A stretch of 43,199 nt of DNA from Thermoproteota archaeon (GCA_013153275.1 JAADER010000037.1:1-43199); one strand, 5' to 3'; shown: positions 15,852 to 24,008, counted from the first letter of the stretch. Numbers and translations are program-made. Notes: a model not told the origin generated them from the sequence alone.

Positions 15852-16427
15852 ATGATACTTGCAAGGTCCGAAATTGAGAGATTGATAGAGGAGGGAAAGC
15901 TCAGAATAGAGCCTGTGTTCGATGACTCGATAAGAGAGAATGGAATAGACCTCAGAATAGGAAACGAGTATGCAATATATGCCTATGAGAACACTCCCAT
16001 TGATCCGTGTAGCATAGATGACGCGGTTGAGTATTTCAGAATCGTGAAGTGTGATGGTAAGATAGTTATACCACCTAGAAACTTCGTACTTCTCACAACT
16101 ATTGAGTACGTTAAGCTTCCAGACAACATAATAGGACTCTGCAACCTCAGAAGCACGCTAGCGAGGTACGGTCTCTCGATACCGCCGACAGTAGTAGATG
16201 CTGGATTCGAGGGAACGCTAACCATAGAGGTCGTAAATAACAGCCCTAACCCGATAGTTCTCAGAACTGGAATGAGGTTCCTTCACCTGGTACTTCTAAA
16301 GTGTGAGGGACAGGCACGTTATCTAGGAAAGTATCTTGGTCAGAGAGGTGTCAGGCCTCCTAAAGGACTGAGAGACGAGTGTCATAAGGCCGAGGAGATA
16401 ATGAGAAAGCTGGGCGAGCTAAGATAG
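15852..16427 (+). CDS. dcd: dCTP deaminase
   Basis: 191-aa trimeric nucleotide-hydrolase-fold enzyme converting dCTP to dUTP for dTMP synthesis. The motifs are DSIRENGIDLRIG, LRSTLARYGL (R100 to R105 region), VVDAGFEGTLTIEVVN with the catalytic E126, and the C-terminal lid region YLGKYLGQRG. I cannot exclude a bifunctional deaminase/dUTPase. Its TAG stop shares one base with the GTG start of tiaS, so the two are translationally coupled. Confidence 0.93.
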   Translation: MILARSEIERLIEEGKLRIEPVFDDSIRENGIDLRIGNEYAIYAYENTPIDPCSIDDAVEYFRIVKCDGKIVIPPRNFVLLTTIEYVKLPDNIIGLCNLRSTLARYGLSIPPTVVDAGFEGTLTIEVVNNSPNPIVLRTGMRFLHLVLLKCEGQARYLGKYLGQRGVRPPKGLRDECHKAEEIMRKLGELR

Positions 16428-17734
16428 TGCTGTTCCTAGTGGGACTAGATGACTATGATAGTCACTTCGGAGGATGCACGACATATGTAGCATACAGACT
16501 GATCAATGAGCTCTCAAAGGAGGGTATCAGGGTCGTTCCTCTACCATGTCTTGTGAGACTGAACCCGTACCTACCTTTCAAGACTCGTGGAAATGCGGCA
16601 GTGAAGATTATTGTAAGCACGAATAAATACGAATCGGCAAGGGATCTTCTAGATCATATATACAGTATAGTCGACCGGTATAGAGAAAGGAGGGGGAAGG
16701 CTGATCCTGGTCTTGCTGTGCTCTCCATAGATGAGTCCTACAGCGATAAGGCAAAGACGCTATATAAGGTATATAGGAGAGCTGTATCAGACATAGTTGT
16801 GATGGATCAGATAGACAGGATACGTGAGAGACTGGGAATCGAGACGAGAGGAGGAAGAGGTAGAACTGGTGCTGTTGCTTGTCTAGGCTTTGTACCTGAT
16901 ATTGACTCAACGTTCGAGCTCCTTGTTTATGGTGATCCATCATTAAAAAAGGTTATTGACATAAATATTGAAGAAATAGAACACATAGATGAACTATTCA
17001 TGTTGTACACTTTCGCAAATGTAGATAGAGAGAATGAGCAGATACTCCTGTTTCCCAGTGGTCCTGATCCCGTCATATATGGCGTGAGAGGAGACTCCCC
17101 TCTACATGTGATCTTCATGTCCTCAATCATGTACGATAAGATAGGTATGGGCCTTGAAGGCTGGCTTCTCTTCCGTACAAACCAAGCAACTGGAGCTCAT
17201 TTACACTATTCCGATAACAGAGTAAGAACATTCAACCCATATAGGAGTATTCTTAGTATAAGGAGAACGTCCAGAACAGAGGATAGACATCTAGTAGCAT
17301 ACACTGAGGATTATGTCCACATATTCGTGTATAGACATATAGGAGAGCCTAGTAAGCTCATTGAGAGGAACATGGGAGACATAGTTGAGGTCTGGGGTGG
17401 CTTGAGAGTGAAGGATGGAGACTACTTCATATATGTGGAAGGATGTAGAAAGTTATCAGAGAGGGCGGTCTCCATTCAGAATCCTAGATGTCCAATATGT
17501 GGGTCCTCTCTTAAGTCGCTTGGAAGGGGAAAAGGCTTCTTCTGTAAGAAGTGTAAAATCAAGGTCTTTAACGTTTACAGGATACTGAGGGAGAACGTTA
17601 GTGGTGACAATAGGCTCTTCTCTCTTCCTCCCATCTCCGAGTTCAGACATCTCATGAAGCCTGTCAGCAGGATCGGAATCGAAAGATTCTCACATATGTT
17701 CAACGATGAGGATATACCTCTGTGGATACTTTGA
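16427..17734 (+). CDS. tiaS: tRNA(Ile2) 2-agmatinylcytidine synthetase TiaS
   Basis: TiaS attaches agmatine to C34 of tRNA-Ile(CAU) so that it reads AUA, a codon used very often here. The N-terminal kinase-like domain has GLDDYDSHFGGCTT (6-19). The T18 of CTT, the reported autophosphorylation site in A. fulgidus TiaS, is at the same position, while the usual GxDDTDS Thr is Tyr at residue 10. GGRGRTGAVA (142-151), WLLFRTNQATGAHL (246-259), an OB fold around 300-340 and a zinc ribbon with C355, C358, C373 and C376 follow in family order. Length 435 aa is normal. It is coupled to dcd. Confidence 0.95.
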   Translation: MLFLVGLDDYDSHFGGCTTYVAYRLINELSKEGIRVVPLPCLVRLNPYLPFKTRGNAAVKIIVSTNKYESARDLLDHIYSIVDRYRERRGKADPGLAVLSIDESYSDKAKTLYKVYRRAVSDIVVMDQIDRIRERLGIETRGGRGRTGAVACLGFVPDIDSTFELLVYGDPSLKKVIDINIEEIEHIDELFMLYTFANVDRENEQILLFPSGPDPVIYGVRGDSPLHVIFMSSIMYDKIGMGLEGWLLFRTNQATGAHLHYSDNRVRTFNPYRSILSIRRTSRTEDRHLVAYTEDYVHIFVYRHIGEPSKLIERNMGDIVEVWGGLRVKDGDYFIYVEGCRKLSERAVSIQNPRCPICGSSLKSLGRGKGFFCKKCKIKVFNVYRILRENVSGDNRLFSLPPISEFRHLMKPVSRIGIERFSHMFNDEDIPLWIL

Positions 17735-17736
17735 GA

Positions 17737-18792
17737 CTAGACAGGACAGAAGGCAAGCTTCCTTGCAAAGGGACAGAAGGCGCAGGATGGGCTATTTCCC
17801 CAACAATCATGTTCGTTGCTTAGAGTAAATGTACAATATTGAACTAATTCACAATCTAGACAACATGGAAACTGACGCATCTTCACAAGAAACCTGAACT
17901 TAGAGTACTCGGGATCTCTCCATATATCAACTATGTCTCTATCACTAACGTCACCATACGTTACAGGAACTATCGTTCTCTCTATCTTCTGCAGATACAT
18001 TCTCCAGCCATGACTCATAAACATGCATGGGGCAGCACGACCATCAGAACGTATGAACATTGCCTTACTCTCAACAAAGGGGCACTCAAACATGCTTGTC
18101 CTCAGCTTGAAGTCTACAGACTTCACACATGTTCCGGAGAACATGAATCTGAAGCCTTGACGCGCCAATATATTCTTTACTTTATTCTCACAGTAAGGAT
18201 CATCAATGCATGAATCTTCTACCGATCTCTCATCTATAGGTACTATATTCGTTATAACTATTATTGAGAAAAAGTCTAGACACCTCTCTACTAGATTAAA
18301 GAGATCATCACAGTTCGATCTTGTTACAACGACTATAGCTCTTGTATGAATTCTCTCCCCTCTTCTCTTAACCATGTCCATAAGCTCACCTACAGTCTTA
18401 AGCGTCTCCTCATCATGTATGCTTACTACAAGCTCAAGCTTGTCGAGATTCCTTAGAAGAATATTTGATAGTTCTAGGATTCTGCTTCCATTAGTGTTCA
18501 ATACAACCTTATTAAAAATGTTGAAAGAGAGTTCAAGCATTTCGTGAAAGTATGGATTGAGTGTTGGTTCTCCGAAGCCTGTGAACACTATTCTCTCTAC
18601 AATACCTTTACAGTAGTTTGCTAGTCTAGTGAAGGTGTCTATGTCTAGAAAATCTCTAGTTTTTTCGTAGAACGTGTTCCGGAAACAGTATGAGCACGAG
18701 AAGTTACATATTGTAGATGGCTCAACAACAATTGAGTTTGGTTTGCTCGTCCGGTCTAGCTCTATTATCCACTCATCTACCTTAAATGGCAT
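17737..18792 (-). CDS. Tungsten cofactor oxidoreductase radical SAM maturase
   Basis: 351-aa radical SAM/SPASM protein with C29-x3-C33-x2-C36 (CNFSCSYC), VFTGFGEPTLNP, and a cysteine-rich C-terminus (FPCCLDCELVQYC then CWGNSPSCAFCPFARKLAFCP). It lies 16 nt downstream of the aldehyde:ferredoxin oxidoreductase gene on the same strand. This pairing is the hallmark of the family annotated as tungsten-cofactor oxidoreductase radical SAM maturase, thought to modify the tungstopterin enzyme or its cofactor; the chemistry is not established to my knowledge. The 3' end is 2 nt from the convergent tiaS stop. Confidence 0.88.
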   Translation of the reverse strand: MPFKVDEWIIELDRTSKPNSIVVEPSTICNFSCSYCFRNTFYEKTRDFLDIDTFTRLANYCKGIVERIVFTGFGEPTLNPYFHEMLELSFNIFNKVVLNTNGSRILELSNILLRNLDKLELVVSIHDEETLKTVGELMDMVKRRGERIHTRAIVVVTRSNCDDLFNLVERCLDFFSIIVITNIVPIDERSVEDSCIDDPYCENKVKNILARQGFRFMFSGTCVKSVDFKLRTSMFECPFVESKAMFIRSDGRAAPCMFMSHGWRMYLQKIERTIVPVTYGDVSDRDIVDIWRDPEYSKFRFLVKMRQFPCCLDCELVQYCTFTLSNEHDCWGNSPSCAFCPFARKLAFCPV

Positions 18793-18808
18793 GAGTGTTT
18801 GAGCTATA

Positions 18809-20701
18809 TTACTCTGGTAAAAGTCCTTCCTCTTCTAATCTGTCAGCAAGCCACTTTAGTCCAAGCTCCTCAAGCTTCGCTCTCGTCGGTCTACCATCTT
18901 TCCATCCTCTGAGTCTATAGTACTCGTCAAGCATCTCTCCTAGTCTAACTACATGTCCCTTTGATGGTCCTTCAGGCATTGGCTCCTCTAGCAGTCTCCT
19001 TGGAAGCGTGTCGTACTGTCTACCGTCTCCGAATGAGAGCACGTTGAACACTCTCTCAGCATTATATATTCTTTCTCCAATCTTACAGAACTCGTCCTCA
19101 GTTATGTCCCAGCCCGTCGCTCCGGCTAGTAGTGGAACATAGTCCTCTACCCAGAGTGCGAATGTAGTGAATTTACAGAGTACTAGGCTATCAACGACAG
19201 CGAACACGTCCTGGAAGTGTTTCACTATCTCTGGCTTACCTTTTGTATCGAATCTGTCTACAGGTCTTGGAACTCCTAGGACCTCTGGAGATATCATGTA
19301 TGCACGTAGGTGACATCCTCCTCTGTTGCTTGTCGCATATCCGAGTCCATGTCCCTGTACTCCACGTGGGTCATATGCGGGTAGCTCCTGTCCTCTCACG
19401 ACCATCGCAACATCAGGATCCTGGAACGTCTCTGCAAGTCTCTTCGCTCCTTCTGCCAGGTGGTCTCCTATTCCAGACCTGTAGGCTGTTCTCCATACTA
19501 GCTCGACTATAACTTCAGGATTACCCCACTCCACTTTTAGACCTCTCAGAAGCTCCTTAGGAATCCTCCCCCTCTCTACTAGCTCCATAAATGTTCCTAC
19601 GACATGGCCCATCGTTATAGTATCGAGACCGAGCTCATTACATAGGTAGTTGGCCTTCATTATCGATGGAAAGTCGCTCACGCCACATTGTGGACCGAAC
19701 GCCCATATGGTCTCATACTCCGGCCCCCCTCCCTCTCCAGTGAACCTTCCCTCACGTACCTGTGTATATCTTGCACAGCCTATCGGACATCCCCAACATA
19801 TCTCCTTTCTCTGCTTCTCCGGCACTAGATACTTCTCTGCAAGCACCTCCCCACTTATCTTGTCAGCCTCTGGAAAGACTCCTGTCTTGAAGTTTCTTGT
19901 CGGCAGTATTCCTGCATCGTTGATTATCTTCACGAGGACGGCTGTGCCGAGCTTTGGAAGCGCCTGCCCTGTCACGGAGTTCGTTCTAAGCTTCTCCATT
20001 GCTCTCCTTGATGCTTCTCTGAACTTCTCCTCGTTAGCTATCTTTGGTCTCTCCTTTCCATATGCTACTACTGCCTTAAGCTTCTTGCTTCCCCATACCG
20101 CTCCATGCCCCCCTCTCCCGGCAGCTCTGTTATAGTCGTTCATTATTGATGCGAACTTTACGAGCCTCTCACCGGCAGGCCCTATACATGCTATCGATGC
20201 CTTCTCTGCCTCGTCTTTACCTATCTCTGAAGATATCTCCTCCTTAAGAAGGTTAGTCGTAGAGTGGACATCTAGTCCCCATAGTCTTGATGCTTCTCTG
20301 ATCTCTATCTTACCATCATGAACCCACAGCCATACTGGTCTCTCAGAAACATCCTCTATTATTATAGCGTCAAACCCAGCAAACTTAAGTACGGGACCGA
20401 ACTTTCCACCACTGTGACTGTCATGTACTGTTCCTGTGAGAGGAGACTTAGTTATCGAGGTCCATCTTCCACTTGATGGAGCACCTGTGAGACCTGTGAG
20501 AGGTCCCGTAGCTATGATGGCCTTGTTAGAGGGGCTGAATGGATCTACCTTTGGGTCAACTTCCTTAAGCATGAGATACACTCCAAGTCCGCGTCCCCCG
20601 ACCCACATTCGGAGAACGTTCTCAGGAAGAGTCTCATAGTAGACCTTGCCTTTCCAGAGGTTGACTCTAGCTATGCGACCGACATAGCCTCCGGGACACA
20701 T
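18809..20701 (-). CDS. aor: Tungsten-dependent aldehyde:ferredoxin oxidoreductase
   Basis: Oxidises aldehydes to carboxylic acids with ferredoxin as acceptor, using a tungsten bispterin and one [4Fe-4S] cluster. In the longest frame (from 20728) the cluster ligands are C311-x2-C314-x3-C318 and C518 in DSLVLCKF. The catalytic-Glu region is GGPEYET and a cofactor-binding stretch is GLGYATSNRGGCHLRAY. I chose ATG 20701 (M10 of the long frame), because a TTTAAA box at 20728-20733 lies about 26 nt upstream and the family begins near GYVGRIARVNL. An ATG at 20728 with a GGAG 9 nt upstream is the alternative. It is co-transcribed with its radical SAM maturase, and a palindrome upstream is shared with the tungstate transporter. 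Confidence 0.95.
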   Translation of the reverse strand: MCPGGYVGRIARVNLWKGKVYYETLPENVLRMWVGGRGLGVYLMLKEVDPKVDPFSPSNKAIIATGPLTGLTGAPSSGRWTSITKSPLTGTVHDSHSGGKFGPVLKFAGFDAIIIEDVSERPVWLWVHDGKIEIREASRLWGLDVHSTTNLLKEEISSEIGKDEAEKASIACIGPAGERLVKFASIMNDYNRAAGRGGHGAVWGSKKLKAVVAYGKERPKIANEEKFREASRRAMEKLRTNSVTGQALPKLGTAVLVKIINDAGILPTRNFKTGVFPEADKISGEVLAEKYLVPEKQRKEICWGCPIGCARYTQVREGRFTGEGGGPEYETIWAFGPQCGVSDFPSIMKANYLCNELGLDTITMGHVVGTFMELVERGRIPKELLRGLKVEWGNPEVIVELVWRTAYRSGIGDHLAEGAKRLAETFQDPDVAMVVRGQELPAYDPRGVQGHGLGYATSNRGGCHLRAYMISPEVLGVPRPVDRFDTKGKPEIVKHFQDVFAVVDSLVLCKFTTFALWVEDYVPLLAGATGWDITEDEFCKIGERIYNAERVFNVLSFGDGRQYDTLPRRLLEEPMPEGPSKGHVVRLGEMLDEYYRLRGWKDGRPTRAKLEELGLKWLADRLEEEGLLPE

Positions 20702-20725
20702 CTGGGAGGTATCACGTCTGGGAAA

Positions 20726-20735
20726 CATTTAAACA
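20726..20735 (-). promoter_or_regulatory. TATA box of the aldehyde:ferredoxin oxidoreductase operon
   Basis: The minus-strand sequence TGTTTAAATG is centred about 29 nt upstream of the ATG at 20701, which supports the shorter protein start. Confidence 0.55.
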
Positions 20736-20777
20736 TTCTCCACGGTTAATAATTCTAATCATGTGAGTTTGATCAAG

Positions 20778-20801
20778 TCGTTATTCGAGATCGGATAACG
20801 A
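20778..20801. promoter_or_regulatory. 24-bp palindrome upstream of aor, shared with wtpA (candidate tungstate operator)
   Basis: The arms TCGTTATtCGA and TCGgATAACGA pair at all but one position per arm around a 2-bp centre. The 20-bp core (20781-20800) matches 38201-38220 upstream of the tungstate-binding protein gene at 18 of 20 positions, consensus CGTTATCSGATMTCGAATAA. It lies about 45 bp upstream of the aor TATA box and one base beyond the 3' end of the C/D sRNA D box. The outer TCGTTAT/ATAACGA half-sites resemble the bacterial ModE consensus (from memory). Confidence 0.6.
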
Positions 20802-20855
20802 TCAGAGCTGCGAGGCATCCTCACCACTCAGGGGCGGTCCATCCTCATCACATCA
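20798..20855 (-). ncRNA. C/D box sRNA overlapping the stop codon of the upstream gene
   Basis: Minus-strand order: C box GTGATGA (20851-20845), 13-nt guide, D' CTGA (20831-20828), 3-nt spacer, C' GTGAGGA (20824-20818), 12-nt guide, D box CTGA (20805-20802). C, D' and D are canonical and C' has one mismatch. The TGA stop of the 20848-21462 gene lies inside the C box. Predicted targets are complementary to AGCTGCGAGGCA (D) and GGGCGGTCCATCC (D'). The D' target shares GGGCGGUC with the 23S P-loop region, but that is only eight bases. Targets are unresolved. Confidence 0.82.
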
Positions 20856-21462
20856 TCAACTCCGGTGTAGTATTACCATACTCTGACACTATCTTAAAAG
20901 TATCCTCATTAAGAACATACCTCAGAGACTCTATAACATGCTGAACAGGATCTTCAGAGCTCTCAGCAGAGCAGAGATAAGTCAACAACAGGAGAAGCAT
21001 AGAGGAAAGAGGAGCAACAATACAGTCGACACCACTAACGTTACCGAGCCCCGAAGAGAGTCTGAGAACGTTCTCACGTACGATGCTCCGAATCTTCTCA
21101 TACGTCGACGATCTGACCTCAATCTTTCTACCTGTAGGCTTAGATACAGGTGAGAACTCTCTCTTAACTATGACATGCATCATAAATGCTGAAGAAAGTA
21201 TGGAAAACGCCTCAAGCCACCTCGGCTCTATGGACGATATGCAGAGAACGAGCGAGGCAGCATCAAAGATGACATGCTCAGTAAATAATAGGTAGATAGA
21301 GTATATAGACGCAACATATCCGTCACGGAGAGACGACAAATACCATACAAATGTCCTCACAGCAAGATCCTTAACTACTGACACAACAGTCTTCACAGTA
21401 TCCTTCACAGAGCATCCAGCGCACATCTCCTCAACAACGCTCCCAATATCAGCCTCAACCAT
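20848..21462 (-). CDS. Hypothetical protein
   Basis: 204-aa, mostly helical protein that I do not recognise. It has two long hydrophobic or amphipathic stretches (about residues 35-80 and 150-165) and four cysteines, two of them close together as CAGC (14-17). No catalytic motif is evident. It runs into a C/D sRNA whose C box includes its stop codon, so its mRNA and the sRNA precursor may be the same transcript. The start is taken from the longest frame. Confidence 0.55.
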   Translation of the reverse strand: MVEADIGSVVEEMCAGCSVKDTVKTVVSVVKDLAVRTFVWYLSSLRDGYVASIYSIYLLFTEHVIFDAASLVLCISSIEPRWLEAFSILSSAFMMHVIVKREFSPVSKPTGRKIEVRSSTYEKIRSIVRENVLRLSSGLGNVSGVDCIVAPLSSMLLLLLTYLCSAESSEDPVQHVIESLRYVLNEDTFKIVSEYGNTTPELMM

Positions 21463-21545
21463 CCTAAGCTATGCTATATACAGTCACAATGTCTCTAATA
21501 AAACTTGACATAGATGCGTTAAGGAAACAGGCAGAGAACGTAGAT

Positions 21546-21561
21546 AAGGTTCATAAACCTT
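21546..21561 (+). promoter_or_regulatory. Inverted repeat at the tRNA-Arg promoter position
   Basis: AAGGTT-CATA-AACCTT is a perfect 6-bp inverted repeat centred 32 nt before the tRNA 5' end. The CATAAACC within it is at about the expected TATA distance, so this is most simply the tRNA promoter. Confidence 0.35.
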
Positions 21562-21585
21562 CACCAAAGATAGAAACAAGAGCGA

Positions 21586-21662
21586 GGGCCCGTAGCTCAG
21601 CCAGGAAGAGCGGCGGCCTTCGGAGCCGTAGGCCCCGGGTTCAAATCCCGGCGGGCCCGCCA
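21586..21662 (+). tRNA. tRNA-Arg (anticodon UCG), no intron, CCA encoded
   Basis: The complete cloverleaf has acceptor GGGCCCG (21586-21592) with CGGGCCC (21652-21658), D stem GCTC/GAGC, anticodon stem GCGGC (21613-21617) with GCCGT (one G-U pair), loop CTTCGGA with anticodon TCG at 21620-21622, a 5-nt variable loop, and T stem CCGGG/CCCGG with loop TTCAAAT. The discriminator is G (21659), followed by an encoded CCA (21660-21662). It reads CGA codons. There is no intron. Confidence 0.97.
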
Positions 21663-21676
21663 GACCAACATTACAG

Positions 21677-21733
21677 ATCATCAGTAACCTACCCTATCAT
21701 CAGTACTCAGCAAACTAAGGCATCATCACTTGC
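21677..21733 (-). ncRNA. C/D box sRNA between tRNA-Arg and the aldolase gene, predicted 16S guide
   Basis: Minus-strand order: C box GTGATGA (21729-21723), 12-nt guide, D' CTGA (21710-21707), 3-nt spacer, C' CTGATGA (21703-21697), 12-nt guide, D box CTGA (21684-21681). All boxes are canonical except the first base of C'. The D guide is complementary to TAACCTACCCT, a segment of crenarchaeal 16S rRNA (GGCUAACCUACCCU, from memory), predicting methylation of the second C of UAACC. The D' target CAAACTAAGGCA is unassigned. The aldolase stop codon TGA (21728-21726) lies inside the C box. Confidence 0.9.
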
Positions 21734-22316
21734 CCCCTGTTAGTAGGTTTCGTAGAATTGCCATATACGCTGCCTGGTCTAGAACTTCTGCTCTGTTCAG
21801 TGCTTCCAGTATGTTTGACCCTACTGTGACTATGCCATGCTTTCTTAGAACTACTGCATGTATGTTTCTTGGTCGTAATGCTCTTGCTACTGCTTCAGCT
21901 AGCTCTTGACTTCCTGGTGCTAGGTACCCGACCTCTGGCACTGTCGGTCCTACATAGGCTTTAAGCTCCACAATGTCTAGATCAAGTTTGTAACCAGACT
22001 CATATAGAGCTATCACGTGAGGAGGATGTACGTGGAGCACGGCTCTAACATCGTCTCTGGTCTTATATATCTCCACATGCATTCTCCACTCGGATGAGGG
22101 TCTCCCAGCTCCTCCCTGTACTGTTCCGTCGAGTCTCATCTTCACTATGTTTGCTGGCTTTATCATGTGTTTAGGCATGCCTGATGGTGTTATCAGGATT
22201 GTCTCCTCGTCCAGTCTGACCGATGCGTTTCCCCCCATTGTCGTTGTCAGATTCTTAAGATATGTCCAACGGAAGACATCTGCAAGTAGACGACGCAGCT
22301 CTGCCTCTCGAGTCAT
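21726..22316 (-). CDS. Class II aldolase/adducin family protein (fuculose-phosphate aldolase-like)
   Basis: 196-aa zinc-dependent aldolase of the FucA/RhaD/AraD family, cleaving or epimerising phosphorylated sugars. The metal ligands fit the family: E76 (SSEWRMH), H95 and H97 (HVHPPH) and H160 (RKHG). MGGNASVRL and ITPSGMPK form the phosphate-binding region. Archaeal members of this group have been linked to several C3+C2 aldol reactions, so the substrate cannot be stated. The stop codon lies within a C/D sRNA C box. The start is close to the end of the geranylgeranyl reductase gene (10-nt gap), suggesting co-transcription. Confidence 0.85.
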   Translation of the reverse strand: MTREAELRRLLADVFRWTYLKNLTTTMGGNASVRLDEETILITPSGMPKHMIKPANIVKMRLDGTVQGGAGRPSSEWRMHVEIYKTRDDVRAVLHVHPPHVIALYESGYKLDLDIVELKAYVGPTVPEVGYLAPGSQELAEAVARALRPRNIHAVVLRKHGIVTVGSNILEALNRAEVLDQAAYMAILRNLLTGGK

Positions 22317-22326
22317 TGCTAGACCT

Positions 22327-23679
22327 CTACCTTCTGAGACCTCTTAAATAATCCGAGTAGAGCTTCCTGACACGTTCAGACCAGACCTCCAGCTTCTCTG
22401 GACTTTCAGGATACTCTCCGTATAGCTTCTCAATCTTCCTCATATATGTGAACGCGAGTATAAGTTTTCTAGCAAGCGATAGAGGAACCTTCCTCATTCT
22501 CAGCAGCTTCTTAACTTTATCAAACACAGAGAGCTCCTTACCCTCAGACGATAATATCAGGACTTCATTCTCCGTCACTATTCCTGCCTCGAGGCCCTTC
22601 TGGATCTCCTCATTACTCATATGCTGTAGCGCTAGTCTAAATATGTCTAGTTTTGCCTGTTTTCTACCGTAGATCTCGATATATCTGAGATTGTAGCTCC
22701 ATAGACCTGTTGCAGAGAGATCTCCTCGCTCCCAGGCATCTGCTATGGTCTCTGATGCAAGTCTTGCTGAGAGGAGAGCTGGTCCTAGACCTCCACCATG
22801 TACTGGGTTGACCGTCAGAGCTGCGTCGCCTACTGTAACAATGTTGTTCCAAACTAACGTGTCTAGTGGTCTTCTTGTAGGAACTATTCCTCCTCCCGCA
22901 TTTATGATTTTTCTATCCTGTAGCTCCTTCCTTTTCAGCAGATACTTACGGTAGTGATCTGCTGGGTTCAGACCTCTCTCCTTAACGTATTTTCCCCATA
23001 TTCCTAGACCTACATTAGCTATGTTGCCTCTCTTTGGAAAGAGCCACCAGTACCCTCCTGGTGCTACATCCTGGTTCAGATATATCCTTATGTGATCACG
23101 CTCGCCAGGAATATCTTTCAACTCCACGACCTCTCTATAGGCATACGACGCATCCTCAGGCTTGAGAGGCTCCGTTAACGGATGATCTTTCCACGGCAGT
23201 CTAGTCCTCACAACACCTGTCGCACCAGAGGCGTCTACGACTACGCTTGCCTTGACCTCAAACGTGGCTCCATCTCTCCTTTTGACCACTACGCCACATA
23301 CTTTATCTCCGTCAACGATAGGCTTTATGAATGTGGTCGCATCCCAGATCTCTGCTCCCTTTGATGTCGCCATTCTCAGTAACTTTCTACTCCATCCAGC
23401 GATGTCGAGCGCATATCCCTCTCCAGGTACTCTAAGCTTAAGATCCTCATTAGGACTATACACTAGAGCACCTCTATAATAGTTCTCTACAATATCGTTA
23501 ACATCTATTCTATGCTGCTCAACATGGTGCTTACCTATCGCGTCTCCAGTAACCTTATACAGGTTCTCTATAGGTTTCTGCTCTACGACGCAGGTAGAGA
23601 ATCCTAGACTTGATAAGAGATACGCAGAATAGAGGCCAGCGGTTCCAGCACCTATTATTACTATGTCGAACCTGTTCAC
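22327..23679 (-). CDS. Geranylgeranyl reductase family FAD enzyme (archaeal lipid saturation)
   Basis: 450-aa flavoprotein. It starts with the FAD-binding motif IIGAGTAGLYSAY (residues 8-20), has VVDASGATGVVR, and VGDAALTVNPVHGGGLGPAL is the second FAD motif of the geranylgeranyl reductase/FixC group. Members saturate the geranylgeranyl chains of archaeal membrane lipids. At 450 aa it is somewhat longer than the approximately 400-aa digeranylgeranylglycerophospholipid reductases, so another prenyl substrate is possible. GTG start at 23679, about 27 nt after the TATA-like box at 23702-23710. Confidence 0.88.
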   Translation of the reverse strand: MNRFDIVIIGAGTAGLYSAYLLSSLGFSTCVVEQKPIENLYKVTGDAIGKHHVEQHRIDVNDIVENYYRGALVYSPNEDLKLRVPGEGYALDIAGWSRKLLRMATSKGAEIWDATTFIKPIVDGDKVCGVVVKRRDGATFEVKASVVVDASGATGVVRTRLPWKDHPLTEPLKPEDASYAYREVVELKDIPGERDHIRIYLNQDVAPGGYWWLFPKRGNIANVGLGIWGKYVKERGLNPADHYRKYLLKRKELQDRKIINAGGGIVPTRRPLDTLVWNNIVTVGDAALTVNPVHGGGLGPALLSARLASETIADAWERGDLSATGLWSYNLRYIEIYGRKQAKLDIFRLALQHMSNEEIQKGLEAGIVTENEVLILSSEGKELSVFDKVKKLLRMRKVPLSLARKLILAFTYMRKIEKLYGEYPESPEKLEVWSERVRKLYSDYLRGLRR

Positions 23680-23701
23680 CTCGTATATAGCTGGTAGACA
23701 A

Positions 23702-23710
23702 GTATTTAAC
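23702..23710 (-). promoter_or_regulatory. TATA box of the geranylgeranyl reductase gene
   Basis: The minus-strand sequence GTTAAATAC is centred about 27 nt upstream of the GTG at 23679, in the 38-bp gap after the DUF211 gene. Confidence 0.5.
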
Positions 23711-23717
23711 AGTTATA

Positions 23718-24008
23718 TTATCGTCGTACTATCCTCACAGGGTACTCTATTATCTTGTCTCCAGCAACGACCTGATCTACACCATGTATGGCAGCTCCAT
23801 GATACTCTATGACTCTTCTGAGCTCTTCAAAATTGATATCGTCTCCCTCAACTATGACGACTAGACCTAGAACATCTACGTCAGTCTCTTCAACCGTTAT
23901 GTTCACTGCCTTCACTCCTGGAACCTTGGTAATATTTTTAGCCAGGTCAACAATGCTAACCTTAGATGGAATGTCTACATCAAGCACTAGCCTCCTTATT
24001 CTCGTCAT
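23718..24008 (-). CDS. DUF211 family protein
   Basis: About 96-aa ferredoxin-like fold protein of the archaeal DUF211 family, oligomeric and of unknown function. IRRLVLDVDIP, VPGVKAVNITVEETDVDVLGLVVIVEGDDI and HGAAIHGVDQVVAGDKIIEYP are the typical conserved stretches. The frame is open farther upstream (to 24164), but I chose ATG 24008: it gives the family N-terminus (MTRIRRLVLDVDIP), has a GGAGACGGAGGA ribosome-binding region just before it, and lies about 43 nt after the shared TATA box. The longer frame would run into the divergent gene. Confidence 0.9.
   Translation of the reverse strand: MTRIRRLVLDVDIPSKVSIVDLAKNITKVPGVKAVNITVEETDVDVLGLVVIVEGDDINFEELRRVIEYHGAAIHGVDQVVAGDKIIEYPVRIVRR

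Noticed and set aside
21471-21743. ORF reading MSLIKLDIDALRKQAENVDKV into the tRNA-Arg sequence
   Set aside because: The N-terminal part looks codon-biased, but the frame continues through the tRNA and has no promoter at leaderless distance. At best it is a gene remnant ending at the tRNA.
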